Shown here piece after piece: positions 17,260 through 26,140 of a DNA stretch of 64,000 nt. The position numbers and the translations under genes were made by a program. The first letter of the stretch is position 1. Each line of letters begins with the position of its first letter. Source of the stretch: Lacihabitans sp. LS3-19. Its GTDB lineage: Bacteria; Bacteroidota; Bacteroidia; Cytophagales; Spirosomataceae. The stretch spans positions 30,227 to 94,226 of the forward strand of contig NZ_RJUA01000111.1 in the NCBI RefSeq assembly GCF_024343575.1, in the 5' to 3' direction. Under the pieces are notes generated by a model that was not told the DNA's origin, searched no databases, and worked only from the letters and a program-made list of their open reading frames with translations.

Positions 17260-19100
17260 AATCAGAAAAATATTTGTTAATAGCAAATTCAACGATTCGT
17301 AATCCAGAAATCGAAACCATTTTAAGGAAAAATAAGGATGATGTGTTCGATTTTTTGTTTATTGATATCCATGCCAATGAATGGGATATTTGCCAATTGA
17401 TTACTAAGCAAATTAAAAACAATCTAATCCTTGTCATTGACATAGACTTGTGTATCAACAATGCCCATTCCGTATCACATCCAGGGGTAAAGCTCTTAAA
17501 ATACTATCGGATGTTAGAGCATTTGACACCATGTATTTTGTTTGGCCGAAAACCTATCAATGAACTATTTCGGTTTGAACCCGAAAATGCTATCTTACTT
17601 GCAAATGGTACTGCCTATTTGAATATCAATAACCAGGAAATTTTTGGATTGAAAACCCTCCATCAAGCAATTGAAAAAGGAATTCAGAAAAATTTTATAA
17701 AAATTGGTTTGCCAGCTATTAGTCATGATTGGAATAACCTCTGGGCGATATATAAATTATGGTTAGTACACAAGCATGTAGCGATTTCGATGTATGGCAA
17801 AAAACTAAATGAATTACTGCCAGCAAACATTCAAGCAGTACTAAAGTCCTACGAAGGGGTTTTGTATCGATATTTTCATGCTATATCAGAAACCGATGTC
17901 CAAGGGGTTTTACAACTGTATTTTGGAAGGCAATTGACAGATGCTGTCAATAGAAGAAAACAAAATTCGGAAGCTACTGTTGTTTTAATCGATGACCAAA
18001 CAAATGATGGCTGGGCTGATATTTATGAAAACATTATTTTTGGGAAAAGTAATAACCAAATACAAAGAATCATCCCAAAAAATGGCGATACTATTGAAGA
18101 CATCTTTAATAAATTTAAAATCTTGGCAAAAAATGAAATATCCTTGGTATTACTAGATGTTAGACTTTTGGGGGAACAAAAAAAACTACTAAACCAAATG
18201 GACTTGTCGGGCGTAAGAGTATTCCAAAGAATAAAAAGAAAATACCCTAAAATACCGATTTTGATCACAACGGCATCCAGCAAAATCGGAGTCTATGAAT
18301 GTTTTATCAACATGGTGTCGCATCCAGATGGTTATTGGATCAAAGAAGGAATTGATAAACACCTTAGTACTACTGAAACAATTGGCAACTATTTTAACCT
18401 TGTGAATCAAATCGATGGGATTCTTCAAAAGCGACAAGAATACATTAAAAAGTACTTAAAACCGTACGAAACGGATTTAAAAAATGAACATGTAGTAAAG
18501 CTCATCAATAAAGGTTTTGACCATGTAGTCACTGATTATGAACAAATTAAAGAAAACCTAGCATTTACACAAACTAAAAACAAACTGAAAGCTTTTAAAA
18601 AATGTATAATCGATACCAACTTCTTTTTGAATATTGGCAATGTAAATACAACACTCGATCACCACACCACCAATATTTTTCAGTCTTTAGTTTTATTAAG
18701 TTTTATTTTTGAAGAAAACTTACTGATCCATGAACGTGTTTTGGCTGAGATTTTGAAGTTTAGTACAAAAGATGATCCTAACTACGACAAAGATATTTCG
18801 GTAGCAGCCAGAAAAACCTTAGGTTTGGTAAAAAGATTGCTTAAAAATAAAAAGATTACTGTCTACGAGCCAGGAAAAGTCACATTAACAAATATCCTTG
18901 CTGAAAATGTAGAAGCATTATATGCCGACGACAAGCTTGTAGAAACAATACATAAGCTAGATAAAAAAGGAGAAGCTATCTTATTTATTTCTAACGATAG
19001 AGCCCTCAATGAAAAAATTAAGTTTACCAACACAAATTCACAAAAATCGACGTGTGAAACCATTTTAACAACCTTTAAACCCGTTTTAGATTCCTTATGA
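17256..19100 (+). CDS. Response regulator with receiver and C-terminal PIN nuclease domain
   Basis: A 614-aa fusion. Residues about 1-130 look like a degenerate receiver (FLFIDIH, VIDIDLCINN, GVKLLKYYR). A second receiver near residues 238-365 keeps the key positions: LIDDQ (acidic pair), LLDVRL (phospho-acceptor Asp), ITTASSK (Thr/Ser) and WIKEG (Lys). Residues about 448-600 form a PIN-like domain: IIDTNFFLN (first Asp), a central Glu in VLAEILKF, and FISNDRAL (late Asp). PIN domains are metal-dependent RNases. The inferred role is a signal-controlled ribonuclease output. The 4-bp overlaps with both neighbours support co-translation. No DNA-binding domain is visible. Confidence 0.75.
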   Translation: MKSEKYLLIANSTIRNPEIETILRKNKDDVFDFLFIDIHANEWDICQLITKQIKNNLILVIDIDLCINNAHSVSHPGVKLLKYYRMLEHLTPCILFGRKPINELFRFEPENAILLANGTAYLNINNQEIFGLKTLHQAIEKGIQKNFIKIGLPAISHDWNNLWAIYKLWLVHKHVAISMYGKKLNELLPANIQAVLKSYEGVLYRYFHAISETDVQGVLQLYFGRQLTDAVNRRKQNSEATVVLIDDQTNDGWADIYENIIFGKSNNQIQRIIPKNGDTIEDIFNKFKILAKNEISLVLLDVRLLGEQKKLLNQMDLSGVRVFQRIKRKYPKIPILITTASSKIGVYECFINMVSHPDGYWIKEGIDKHLSTTETIGNYFNLVNQIDGILQKRQEYIKKYLKPYETDLKNEHVVKLINKGFDHVVTDYEQIKENLAFTQTKNKLKAFKKCIIDTNFFLNIGNVNTTLDHHTTNIFQSLVLLSFIFEENLLIHERVLAEILKFSTKDDPNYDKDISVAARKTLGLVKRLLKNKKITVYEPGKVTLTNILAENVEALYADDKLVETIHKLDKKGEAILFISNDRALNEKIKFTNTNSQKSTCETILTTFKPVLDSL

Positions 19101-21025
19101 AAATACTGCTTGCTTGTAATGATACATCAAAAGATAAACTTTCAGCCTTAATAAGCGGTCAATTTAATGATGCTCATGTTACCGCCGTGTGTAACAAAGC
19201 TGCTTATGATAACCTTAATTTTAAGAAAGAAGCCTTTGAACAAGCCTTTTTCTATGTTGAACTTGACTGGCTCAAAGACAATACCAGTAACCAAGGGTAT
19301 GAATTGGCGGTTGATTTTATGAATCAAATGCCAAATAGTAAACGGCTAATACAGATTCGATTTCTTAGTTTGAAAAAGCAAGTGGATTTGATTAAAAAAG
19401 TGAGAGGCGGCGATAAATTTTTTTTAGCTAAATCCTTTCAACATATTTATGATGTGGGTTTGAAAAGATTGTCTTTAGAATACTACAGCAAAGAGCATTA
19501 TGAGTTTATCAAACTATTTTCGCTCAAAAAATCAGGAATTTTGCTTTTTGTTAAGCATGAGCTCGATACAATTCAACGGAATTTATTAGAAGAAGAAGCC
19601 GCATTTAGTAGTAAAAAAACGCTTATTAAAAAACACGTTGATTCTTTGGCATTCTTGGGGAATGAGTTATTTGCCATAGACAGCAATATTTTAGCGATGA
19701 ACAAAGATGAAATAAATGCCTTTTTGACCGCAATACTGAAAAACATTGAACGATTGATTCACAAAGATTCGGGTAAAATAATTACTGAAAAACTGAAATA
19801 CAATGTGCTTATCGTGGAAGACGACCAAGAAATGCTTCTTGAATTAGTAGAAATCTGTAAAGAGCGATTTATTTCTGTGTATCCTTCTTCTGACACTGAA
19901 CTTAAAAACTATTCGATCGAAAAAGCCTATGAGCAACTAAAAGAAAAAGGTAATAACTTTCAAGTAATGATTTTAGACCTACTTTTTGAGCGAGCTGACG
20001 AGTCTTATGAAATGAAAAGTGGGGTTGATTTCTTAAAAATGGCAAGTGTTAAACATCCATATCTAACTACAAGGATTATTACAAATGTTTCTAGGCAAAT
20101 CATTTCGGCTATCCTCAAAATTTCTTTGAAAGACCTATATCCCAAAAATATGGGTAAAGAAGCCCTGCGTGAGTTTATTATCAATGACATTGACAGGATT
20201 AAAGAGGAATGTCTTGAAAAAGCGAATTCAAAAAGAATAAGATGTTTTGGGCCTAAAATGGGATTTTTCGAAATTCCGGAAGTTTGGAATCAGGTGCAAA
20301 ATTTAATTGAATCAGATGAATTTGAATATTTTTGGAATAATTCGGCCTTAAAAGGCCTAAATAATTTCAATATTTATAACAAAATCGTTGGATTTACAGG
20401 AACTCTTATAAAAACGGAAGATAAAAAAAGAAAAGTATTCACAATAGACAAAATTGAAGCTTATCTTAGGGATATTTGTATATTTAGGCTTTTGCTTTTA
20501 AGTAAATACATTGATCATACCATTAGCGATGGAAATTTTGATCACGATATTTTTGAAACAGATGTTTTAAATAAAATATGTAAAAGAAAATTCAATACCA
20601 ATTTTTTGAATGGAATTGGAATTCATGCTACTTTTAATAAGATAGATGCCATTTACAAGATTCAACTTAAAAACCTATTTCCTCAAGAAGTCCGATGGAT
20701 CTATTCGGCGTTGAATAATAATCCCAATAATGTGATTTTAGTGGCAGATAATTATGAAGATTTAGCAGAATGGTATGAGTTTTTTAAAAATGTGCCTCAC
20801 TTTAAGGCTATGGGAATAAATATCCCTAAATTAGATAAGGATGCAATCGATTTTTACCATCTAAATAAGCTTTTAGAAGAGATAAGTGATTCAAAAAATT
20901 TAACTGAGGACATTGCAAGAGAAATTTATAATCAATTTATCGAAGAGCATGGGATAATAGTTGATTATCTACCAGAAGATACACAACTAATTTGTAAAAG
21001 AATTTTTTCAAAAATACAAGATTGA
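19097..21025 (+). CDS. Dual receiver-domain protein of the phosphorelay
   Basis: A 642-aa soluble protein. Residues about 1-130 resemble a degenerate receiver (ILLACNDTS, FYVELDW, IQIRFLS, FFLAKSF). A canonical receiver spans about residues 235-365: LIVEDDQE (acidic pocket), MILDLLF (phospho-acceptor Asp), RIITNVSR and YPKNMGKE (Lys). The last 270 residues are unrecognised and mostly helical, with a late alternating strand NNVILVADNYEDLAEWY. There is no DNA-binding or known enzymatic domain, so it may be an intermediate or a scaffold. It overlaps the receiver-PIN gene by 4 bp and converges with the minus-strand envelope cluster, 35 bp away. Confidence 0.7.
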   Translation: MKILLACNDTSKDKLSALISGQFNDAHVTAVCNKAAYDNLNFKKEAFEQAFFYVELDWLKDNTSNQGYELAVDFMNQMPNSKRLIQIRFLSLKKQVDLIKKVRGGDKFFLAKSFQHIYDVGLKRLSLEYYSKEHYEFIKLFSLKKSGILLFVKHELDTIQRNLLEEEAAFSSKKTLIKKHVDSLAFLGNELFAIDSNILAMNKDEINAFLTAILKNIERLIHKDSGKIITEKLKYNVLIVEDDQEMLLELVEICKERFISVYPSSDTELKNYSIEKAYEQLKEKGNNFQVMILDLLFERADESYEMKSGVDFLKMASVKHPYLTTRIITNVSRQIISAILKISLKDLYPKNMGKEALREFIINDIDRIKEECLEKANSKRIRCFGPKMGFFEIPEVWNQVQNLIESDEFEYFWNNSALKGLNNFNIYNKIVGFTGTLIKTEDKKRKVFTIDKIEAYLRDICIFRLLLLSKYIDHTISDGNFDHDIFETDVLNKICKRKFNTNFLNGIGIHATFNKIDAIYKIQLKNLFPQEVRWIYSALNNNPNNVILVADNYEDLAEWYEFFKNVPHFKAMGINIPKLDKDAIDFYHLNKLLEEISDSKNLTEDIAREIYNQFIEEHGIIVDYLPEDTQLICKRIFSKIQD

Positions 21026-21060
21026 TACAACAAAATTGATTTAAACATGTTTAACCATTC

Positions 21061-21519
21061 CTATTTTTTCACAAAAGAATAAAAGCCAGCAAACAAACCA
21101 ATATTGAGTCCATAAATGTATTTGATAAAAGAGTAACCGATTATTTTTATTTTGCAATGATTTCCACCCGGCGAATTCATGTAAAGCTCATAGGCGGTGT
21201 TAAGAGAAGTTATCGATTCATATACACAGATTATTACAAATAGTCCTAAATAGGTTGCTAAGACATAAGCTTTTTGTTTATCTGATATTATTACAAACCT
21301 AAGAATGAAAAATGAAATTATAAAGGCCAAAATACCCACCACCAGTAAAATTACAATACTTTTGTCGGCATCCTCGTAATAGTTCGCACTATTAAATCGA
21401 CCGTATTCACTTGATTCACAAATATTACCATACATGGCAGAAGAACTTGCGATAAAGTAAGCACTTATAAGGAAAAAAAATAGAGACCCCACTATTTGAA
21501 AATAAGAATTTTTGCTCAT
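21061..21519 (-). CDS. Four-helix membrane protein of unknown function
   Basis: A 152-aa protein with four predicted membrane helices: residues about 7-27, 53-75, 83-102 and 128-148. Extra-membrane loops hold two or three Cys and an NSPGGNHC segment. I recognise no family. It is the last intact gene of the minus-strand envelope cluster, separated from it by two broken small genes. Its link to the system is by position only. Confidence 0.5.
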   Translation of the reverse strand: MSKNSYFQIVGSLFFFLISAYFIASSSAMYGNICESSEYGRFNSANYYEDADKSIVILLVVGILAFIISFFILRFVIISDKQKAYVLATYLGLFVIICVYESITSLNTAYELYMNSPGGNHCKIKIIGYSFIKYIYGLNIGLFAGFYSFVKK

Positions 21520-21534
21520 AAACTTGGTTAAAAT

Positions 21535-21878
21535 TTATTTTCTTAGTCCTGTTACTGAAAAACTTGGTTCTGTTAGTACTACCTGTACCATACCAGCAGT
21601 TTGGTTATAATAAATTACCTTGCCTTGATGGTTCTCTGATGATACAGTAATCGTACCTGTTTTTATATCATACTTTCCTGAAAAATTGATACTACTTTCA
21701 CCGTATATATTCGCATCATAGTTATGCTGGCTAACGTATAAGTATTTATGAAGAAGGGGGAATTTGGATTTCGTCCGCCCGTAACTAATGATATTTTTTT
21801 ACAATATTGAGTAATTTCTAAATGCTTCATAGTATTCCGTTCGCTGGTGCAATTGTTGATTAATGTAATGATGTTCAA
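21535..21878 (-). pseudogene. Frameshifted small gene of the envelope cluster
   Basis: One frame starts at the Met at 21878 (MNIITLINNCTSERNT...) and is coding-like for about 45 residues. A second frame continues coding-like text (KYLYVSQHNYDANIYGESS ... VVLTEPSFSVTGLRK) to a TAA at 21535-21537, and has no start of its own. The switch lies near 21750-21775, at a run of C/G followed by TTCTTC. A one-base indel, or a sequencing error, best explains this. The C-terminal half is rich in beta-strand patterns, as in small secreted proteins. The rest of 21520-21949 holds nothing else that I can support. Confidence 0.5.
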
Positions 21879-21949
21879 TTATTTCCGTCCACCTCCTTTT
21901 TCATAAGTACTATCTTGGTGGCTGACATTTTTACTTTGTTAATCAAAAT

Positions 21950-22543
21950 CTATTCAGATATTTTGTCATTAAGCGTTATTTTTTTTGAATAAATCTTTTT
22001 TGCCCCTAATTCTCTATTTTCTAACCAAAATTCAATCGTATAATTGCCACTTGGGTAATCATAACCTTCTTGTCCCCAGCCTCCTGAATAAGTGAATTCA
22101 GCGTCCTTAGATTCTAAATTTTCATAGTACGAACATTCAAGGGTCTGACCGCATTCATTTTCAAATTTAGCACTCAATTTACCTGTCCGAACACTTCCAT
22201 CTTGATTAACATATCTTATATAAATTCTTTTGTTTAAGCTCTCTATTAAATTTCTTAATTTTAATTCGAAGCTGATAAATTTTGTATTGAGTGTATAAAA
22301 TGGTTCATTGGAATAGATTTCATTACTATTGATGTCTTTACAAAAAAAAGAGCCACTTATAACAGAAACTGGAACTGCCTTACTTATTTCACTTTTTAGG
22401 TTCTGGATTTCATCTTTATATTTTTGAATCTCGGCTCTGTACTCTTTGGCTGGGATTGTAATAGTTTCTGTTTCATCACTTTTTGAACAAGAAGTAGTGA
22501 AAATGATTAAAAAAGTTAAAATATTTTGTACATTTTGTTTCAT
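21950..22543 (-). CDS. Lipoprotein with coiled coil
   Basis: A 197-aa protein with a lipoprotein signal (FLIIFTTSCSK; Cys near residue 19). Residues about 32-56 form a short coiled coil (EYRAEIQKYKDEIQNLKSEI). The rest is beta-rich, with two Cys in ECGQTLECSYYENL and a GGWGQEGYDYPSGNYTIEFWL segment that looks like an immunoglobulin-like beta-sandwich. It would be tethered to a membrane facing the periplasm. No family is recognised. It lies toward the 3' end of the envelope cluster. Confidence 0.6.
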   Translation of the reverse strand: MKQNVQNILTFLIIFTTSCSKSDETETITIPAKEYRAEIQKYKDEIQNLKSEISKAVPVSVISGSFFCKDINSNEIYSNEPFYTLNTKFISFELKLRNLIESLNKRIYIRYVNQDGSVRTGKLSAKFENECGQTLECSYYENLESKDAEFTYSGGWGQEGYDYPSGNYTIEFWLENRELGAKKIYSKKITLNDKISE

Positions 22544-22604
22544 ATTGAATTGTAATTGTTAGTTATCTAATTTTTTTGAGTCTGTCAAAATTGAACTTAA
22601 AGTG

Positions 22605-22840
22605 TTAGTTAATATTTTTATACTTGCCACCAACAATAGTAATATATGCAGTATCCCCCCCAGTAACTATATCAATATTTAATACTCGGTACTGTCTTCA
22701 TAATGTCCACCGGGTAGCACCAAACGAGTTGCTGGTTCTTCATTTTTGGATTCTGGTTTTTCAGCAACAGTCTCCTTTTTCTTTGAATCATAACCAGTCA
22801 CAAACACGGAGAACATTAAAATTGTAAAAAGTATTCTCAT
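22605..22840 (-). pseudogene. Broken small lipoprotein gene
   Basis: From the ATG at 22838-22840 a frame reads MRILFTILMFSVFVTGYDSK and continues 50 codons to a TAA. A second frame, overlapping at DST/RVL, continues 26 more residues (NIDIVTGGDTAYITIVGGKY) to a TAA at 22605-22607. Joined, they give about 75 residues, so a one-base frameshift near 22688-22700 is likely. The signal looks like a lipoprotein signal in which the lipobox Cys is replaced by Tyr (VTGY), which hints at a second lesion. This is a decayed or mis-sequenced member of the cluster. Confidence 0.45.
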
Positions 22841-22870
22841 GTATTTTTTAGATTAAAAAGTGTTTAATTT

Positions 22871-23494
22871 TCAATTCATTTTAGTAAAATTAAACAAAGA
22901 GTAGTTATTGGTATTAAAATTCAAGCCGTTTGGAGACTGAACCGCATTTTGCAGACATTGCCCTATTTGAGATACAGTTAGCCGTTCATCCTTTTCCATG
23001 ATACCTATCATAATCATTCGACGCTGATAGTCGGTTTCGTCAGAGTTTAAATCTATTTGTTGGGTGAATTGTCCCAAGTTAAGTAGGTATAATTCTTTTT
23101 GATTACTAAGTGGGATAGATTTTAATTGAAACATCATTGTATCAGCTCTTGAGCGTGCCAATTGTTCTTCTCTTTCTCTATTTTCACCCTCTTGTGAAGC
23201 GGTTCCTACAGCAATGAGTGCTTTTGATTGTGAGACTTCTGGAAAAATAGGTATAAAATTCCTTATCACTTCTGACGCCGTGCTTAGATCTGTCAGCCTA
23301 TTAACGCTATCAAGCATATATCTTTTTTCTTGGGTGATATATGCAATTCTAAACTTTGCTTTTTTTCCATCTACTTCACCTTCAACATCATGATAATCGC
23401 AACCACAATCAATAACTTCTTCTTCCTTCTTCTTGTCAGTGCAAGCATAAACTATACCTGCCAAAATCAACAATAGTGCAATTAGCTGTTTCAT
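22871..23494 (-). CDS. Lipoprotein with OmpA-like domain
   Basis: A 207-aa protein with a lipoprotein signal (LAGIVYACTDK; Cys near residue 18), and a CGCDYHDVEGEV segment just after it. Residues about 90-180 resemble an OmpA/MotB C-terminal fold: ALIAVGTASQEGENREREEQ, then LARSRADTMMFQL, the usual beta-strand followed by the RA-helix. The family binds peptidoglycan, though residues that contact the peptide cannot be confirmed here. It lies 1 bp from the upstream protease gene, so the two are co-transcribed. Confidence 0.65.
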   Translation of the reverse strand: MKQLIALLLILAGIVYACTDKKKEEEVIDCGCDYHDVEGEVDGKKAKFRIAYITQEKRYMLDSVNRLTDLSTASEVIRNFIPIFPEVSQSKALIAVGTASQEGENREREEQLARSRADTMMFQLKSIPLSNQKELYLLNLGQFTQQIDLNSDETDYQRRMIMIGIMEKDERLTVSQIGQCLQNAVQSPNGLNFNTNNYSLFNFTKMN

Positions 23495-23495
23495 A

Positions 23496-24032
23496 TTATT
23501 CGAATGTTAAAATGTTTCGTTTATAATCAATAGATATTTTTCCAAATTGAGCCAAGGCTGTTTGCCCAAGCAAAAGTGGGGCTTTACTGTTAGGGATGAT
23601 AACTGCTTCAACATTTTTAAGCGTCCGGTTTCCGATTTGAACACTGCGAAGCTTCACTACATAACCTGAACTAACATCTCCGTTGGCATTTGTCATTTGG
23701 GCTTCACCTAGCACATCGCCTTTATCAAGCGTTCCTTGTTTAATTAAAAAATTAGCTTCAACATCAGATATAGTAATCGATGAAGCCCCAGTATCAAAAA
23801 TAAAATTCATTTTTGAACCATTGATTTGAACAGGTACTTCATACACACCTCCAGACACAGTCATCCGTACTTCTTCTTTACCCCCTTTGGATAGCTCCGT
23901 AATTGGCCTAGATTGAGCTCTTGTTTGACCCCTAGCAGACCGACTAGCATCTCTGTTAGAGCATCCTACGCAACTCTCAAGGAAAAGCTCAAAGGTCAAT
24001 AAAATACAAAAGAATGTAAATTTATGGAGCAT
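23496..24032 (-). CDS. Retropepsin-like aspartic protease lipoprotein
   Basis: A 178-aa protein. The signal peptide ends in LESCVGCSN, so the lipobox Cys is followed by GC. After a polar linker comes a retropepsin fold: a strand VQINGSKMNFIFDTGASS (catalytic DTGAS near residues 77-81), then SGYVVKLRSVQIGNRTLKNVEAVI, and a closing PLLLGQTALAQFGKISIDY. This matches gag-asp-type proteases of bacteria, which act as dimers. Membrane anchoring in the periplasm suggests it processes other cell-envelope proteins. Its own promoter with the tandem GGGAAAAAT element lies at 24054-24090. Confidence 0.8.
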   Translation of the reverse strand: MLHKFTFFCILLTFELFLESCVGCSNRDASRSARGQTRAQSRPITELSKGGKEEVRMTVSGGVYEVPVQINGSKMNFIFDTGASSITISDVEANFLIKQGTLDKGDVLGEAQMTNANGDVSSGYVVKLRSVQIGNRTLKNVEAVIIPNSKAPLLLGQTALAQFGKISIDYKRNILTFE

Positions 24033-24053
24033 TAGCGAAGCATTAATTTTTTG

Positions 24054-24090
24054 TAAACGTACTCAAGTGTTGTTTTTCCTTATTTTTCCC
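24054..24090 (-). promoter_or_regulatory. Cluster-type promoter with tandem GGGAAAAAT element
   Basis: On the minus strand the order is GGGAAAAATA, then AGGAAAAA, then 11 bases, then TACGTTTA (24054-24061). The second box starts 19 bases before the TA of the -7-like box, the same spacing as at 36907, 38697 and 44194. It lies about 20 bases before the protease start. Confidence 0.7.
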
Positions 24091-24101
24091 ACGGAGATTC
24101 A

Positions 24102-24881
24102 TCATTCATTTAAGACAGAATCAAGCTCAGTTTTCATTTTTTTTAATTCTTTCGAATCAACTATTTTTCTTATTTTCATAATGGCTACAGACTCTTCTGC
24201 TCCAGCAGGAAAGGATTCAACGGTTACTTTGTATAGCTGTCCTTTACTTTCAAATGACCAATATTCATTTTTATACAATTCGATAAACTTAGAATCGCCA
24301 TTAACAACAAAGATCCCTTTAATATGGCCTTCAGTTCCTTTAGGATTAAATTCTTCAATCCTAAAACCGGTTCCAAATTTTTCATCCATAAAGGTGCCTC
24401 GGTATTTGACGGTTTTGGTAAAGGTAAATTCATCATCCACCATTTCTGTAACTTTTGTAGATGGCAGTGGCGTAAAGGTAAAGACGCCATAACATTTTGA
24501 GTCGTCATTATCATACTTCATGCTACTTAAAACCACTCGAAATTGTTCTCCATGTAGGTTATTATAAACAAAGCCTTCACCCGGATCTAAGTATTCTGTA
24601 CGATTATAGTTATTGACATCTTGGTAATTGCAAACAACATCTGAGTGATGAACATTGCTAACCCCCAAAGTTAGCCCAGACTCAGCATTTGTTTTTGAGG
24701 AACCCATATAAATTTTATCACCTTCCCCTAGTTCATCATTTTGGGATAAATCAGCAGGGCTTTCATTTATATTCGATTGGGTTCTAATACTCTTTGAATC
24801 GTATCTTTTGCTACAGCCATTACAGCTAATCAAAGAAATAGAGGAATAGCAGCAAAACAAAAAATAAAGGTACTTTCTCAT
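24102..24881 (-). CDS. Lipoprotein of unknown function (CxGC-type)
   Basis: A 259-aa protein with a signal peptide and lipobox LISCNGCSKR, sharing the C-x-G-C start with three other lipoproteins of the cluster. After a polar linker the protein is beta-rich, with two related halves: LDPGEGFVYNNLHGEQFRVVLSSM and IELYKNEYWSFESKGQLYKVTV, each a turn-strand-strand pattern. A C-terminal KELKKMKTELDSVLNE helix ends it. No family is recognised. It is 4 bp downstream of the nuclease gene and probably co-transcribed with it. Confidence 0.6.
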   Translation of the reverse strand: MRKYLYFLFCCYSSISLISCNGCSKRYDSKSIRTQSNINESPADLSQNDELGEGDKIYMGSSKTNAESGLTLGVSNVHHSDVVCNYQDVNNYNRTEYLDPGEGFVYNNLHGEQFRVVLSSMKYDNDDSKCYGVFTFTPLPSTKVTEMVDDEFTFTKTVKYRGTFMDEKFGTGFRIEEFNPKGTEGHIKGIFVVNGDSKFIELYKNEYWSFESKGQLYKVTVESFPAGAEESVAIMKIRKIVDSKELKKMKTELDSVLNE

Positions 24882-24885
24882 AAAT

Positions 24886-25554
24886 TTAATCTACAATTTT
24901 ATTTTTAAATAATGGTTTTGTCGAAATTCCTTGTCGATGAAGTTTTCTAATAGTCCAAGGCTCAACTGGATTCTTGTCTCTCCAAAGACCTAAGCCTTGT
25001 TCTTTGGCATTTTGCTCAACTTTGGCATATAGCTCTTCGCTTGAAAATTCTTTATAATGCCAAGCCATACCAGCACTTAGCATTTCCATTGAAATATCTA
25101 CGCCATTAAGGTAAGTAGAATGAACCTCTCTATCCCAGGTTTTACCTTTGCTTTTTGAAATTTCTACTTTTTTTCTAAAAATTAAAGATCCTAAATAACG
25201 ATTGGATTTCTTGTAAAAAGGCATCCCACGTTCAGGGGCATCGATGCCTTCCATTCTGATTCGAACAGGTTTTCGATCAATGAGAACATCATAAGTATCT
25301 CCGTCAACAATCCCGATTACCTCATATGGACCTTCCAAACTTTGGTCGAATTCGAGCGATTCTTCTTTAATAGTATCTATTTCATTGTTCAGTGGGTCTA
25401 TCGTTTCTTGGTTGATTACTACTGGTTTTGCCTGTTCAACCGATTCGAGCCTAGTAGAATCTTTTGCACAACCAGAACAACCAAGCAACCCCAAGCTGCC
25501 GGCTACCAAGCAAGCCGTTAATACCAAAAGTTTATAAATCTTCAATTTTGCCAA
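24886..25554 (-). CDS. SNase-family (thermonuclease-like) lipoprotein
   Basis: A 222-aa protein with signal peptide and lipobox LLGCSGCAK (CxGC type). After a 45-residue linker comes a full staphylococcal-nuclease fold: VIGIVDGDTYDVLI (residues about 77-90), VRIRMEGIDAPERG holding the catalytic Arg and Glu and the metal Asp (about 96-109), TWDREVHSTYLNG with the second Arg (about 138-150), and EQNAKEQGLGLWRDKNP near the end. The family cuts DNA and RNA with calcium. Lipidation places it in the periplasm or outside. Its start lies inside the end of the MotB-like gene (23-bp overlap), tying its expression to the motor-like pair. Confidence 0.85.
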   Translation of the reverse strand: MAKLKIYKLLVLTACLVAGSLGLLGCSGCAKDSTRLESVEQAKPVVINQETIDPLNNEIDTIKEESLEFDQSLEGPYEVIGIVDGDTYDVLIDRKPVRIRMEGIDAPERGMPFYKKSNRYLGSLIFRKKVEISKSKGKTWDREVHSTYLNGVDISMEMLSAGMAWHYKEFSSEELYAKVEQNAKEQGLGLWRDKNPVEPWTIRKLHRQGISTKPLFKNKIVD

Positions 25555-26140
25555 TTTTAGGGATAATTTGAATTAAAAAGCGTTGGTTCAAAGTTTCATT
25601 TTCCAAACGACCAACGCCACCTATACCACTTCCTGCTACTATTAATTCGCAAACTGTTGGATCAAGTTTAATTTTTTGATTAGACCATAAACTTTTTAGT
25701 GCACGTGCTCTATCATAACTTAAAGCATCATTTCCAGGAAATTTATCCTTTGATGCCATACCTTCTATAACTACCATATAACTAATATTGTCATTATTAT
25801 ATTTTGCCTTTAAACTTGTAATTAAGTTCTCAATACTTTTCCCAACCAATTTTAGAGAATCATGTTTTGTTGGGTGAATTATTGAGCCATTTGGGGGAAA
25901 AGTAATCCTTAGTTTCATCTCAAACCGTTTGAATCTATCATCGTATTCAAAATACTCCTTTGGTAAAGCCTTTGTGGCATTTTGAATATCATTGATTTTC
26001 CTTAACTGTTCCTCAGTGGCTTTTTGTCTATATTTAAGCAACACCACAGTCAGCACATAGAGGGTCAGCATGATAAAAAACAAACTCGTCATCAAATCAG
26101 AGTAGCTCACCCAAAAAAAGTTTGATTCTTTATGCTTCAT
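25532..26140 (-). CDS. MotB/ZorB-like protein with OmpA-like domain
   Basis: A 202-aa protein. One N-terminal helix, FFWVSYSDLMTSLFFIMLTL (residues about 8-27), has the single membrane Asp of proton-driven stators (MotB/ZorB type). A linker helix follows, then an OmpA-like domain (about 85-195): YMVVIEGMASKDKF, SYDRARALKSLW, and LNQRFLIQIIPK. Its start overlaps the MotA-like gene by 11 bp and its end overlaps the nuclease gene. In Zorya, ZorB forms an inner-membrane stator with ZorA that binds peptidoglycan. Assignment to ZorB rather than to another MotB/TolR branch is inference. Confidence 0.8.
   Translation of the reverse strand: MKHKESNFFWVSYSDLMTSLFFIMLTLYVLTVVLLKYRQKATEEQLRKINDIQNATKALPKEYFEYDDRFKRFEMKLRITFPPNGSIIHPTKHDSLKLVGKSIENLITSLKAKYNNDNISYMVVIEGMASKDKFPGNDALSYDRARALKSLWSNQKIKLDPTVCELIVAGSGIGGVGRLENETLNQRFLIQIIPKIGKIEDL

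Noticed and set aside
22624..22827. A plus-strand frame of 67 codons
   Set aside because: It is antisense to the broken small lipoprotein gene on the minus strand, which has a signal-peptide-like start and fits the cluster strand; the plus frame has an unlikely composition.
24067..24492. A plus-strand frame of 141 codons
   Set aside because: It covers a cluster-type promoter and the end of a lipoprotein gene on the other strand. Its Ser/Pro-rich composition comes from the antisense of coding DNA.
24224..24514. A minus-strand frame of 96 codons
   Set aside because: It lies wholly in the CxGC lipoprotein gene in another frame and has no protein-like pattern.
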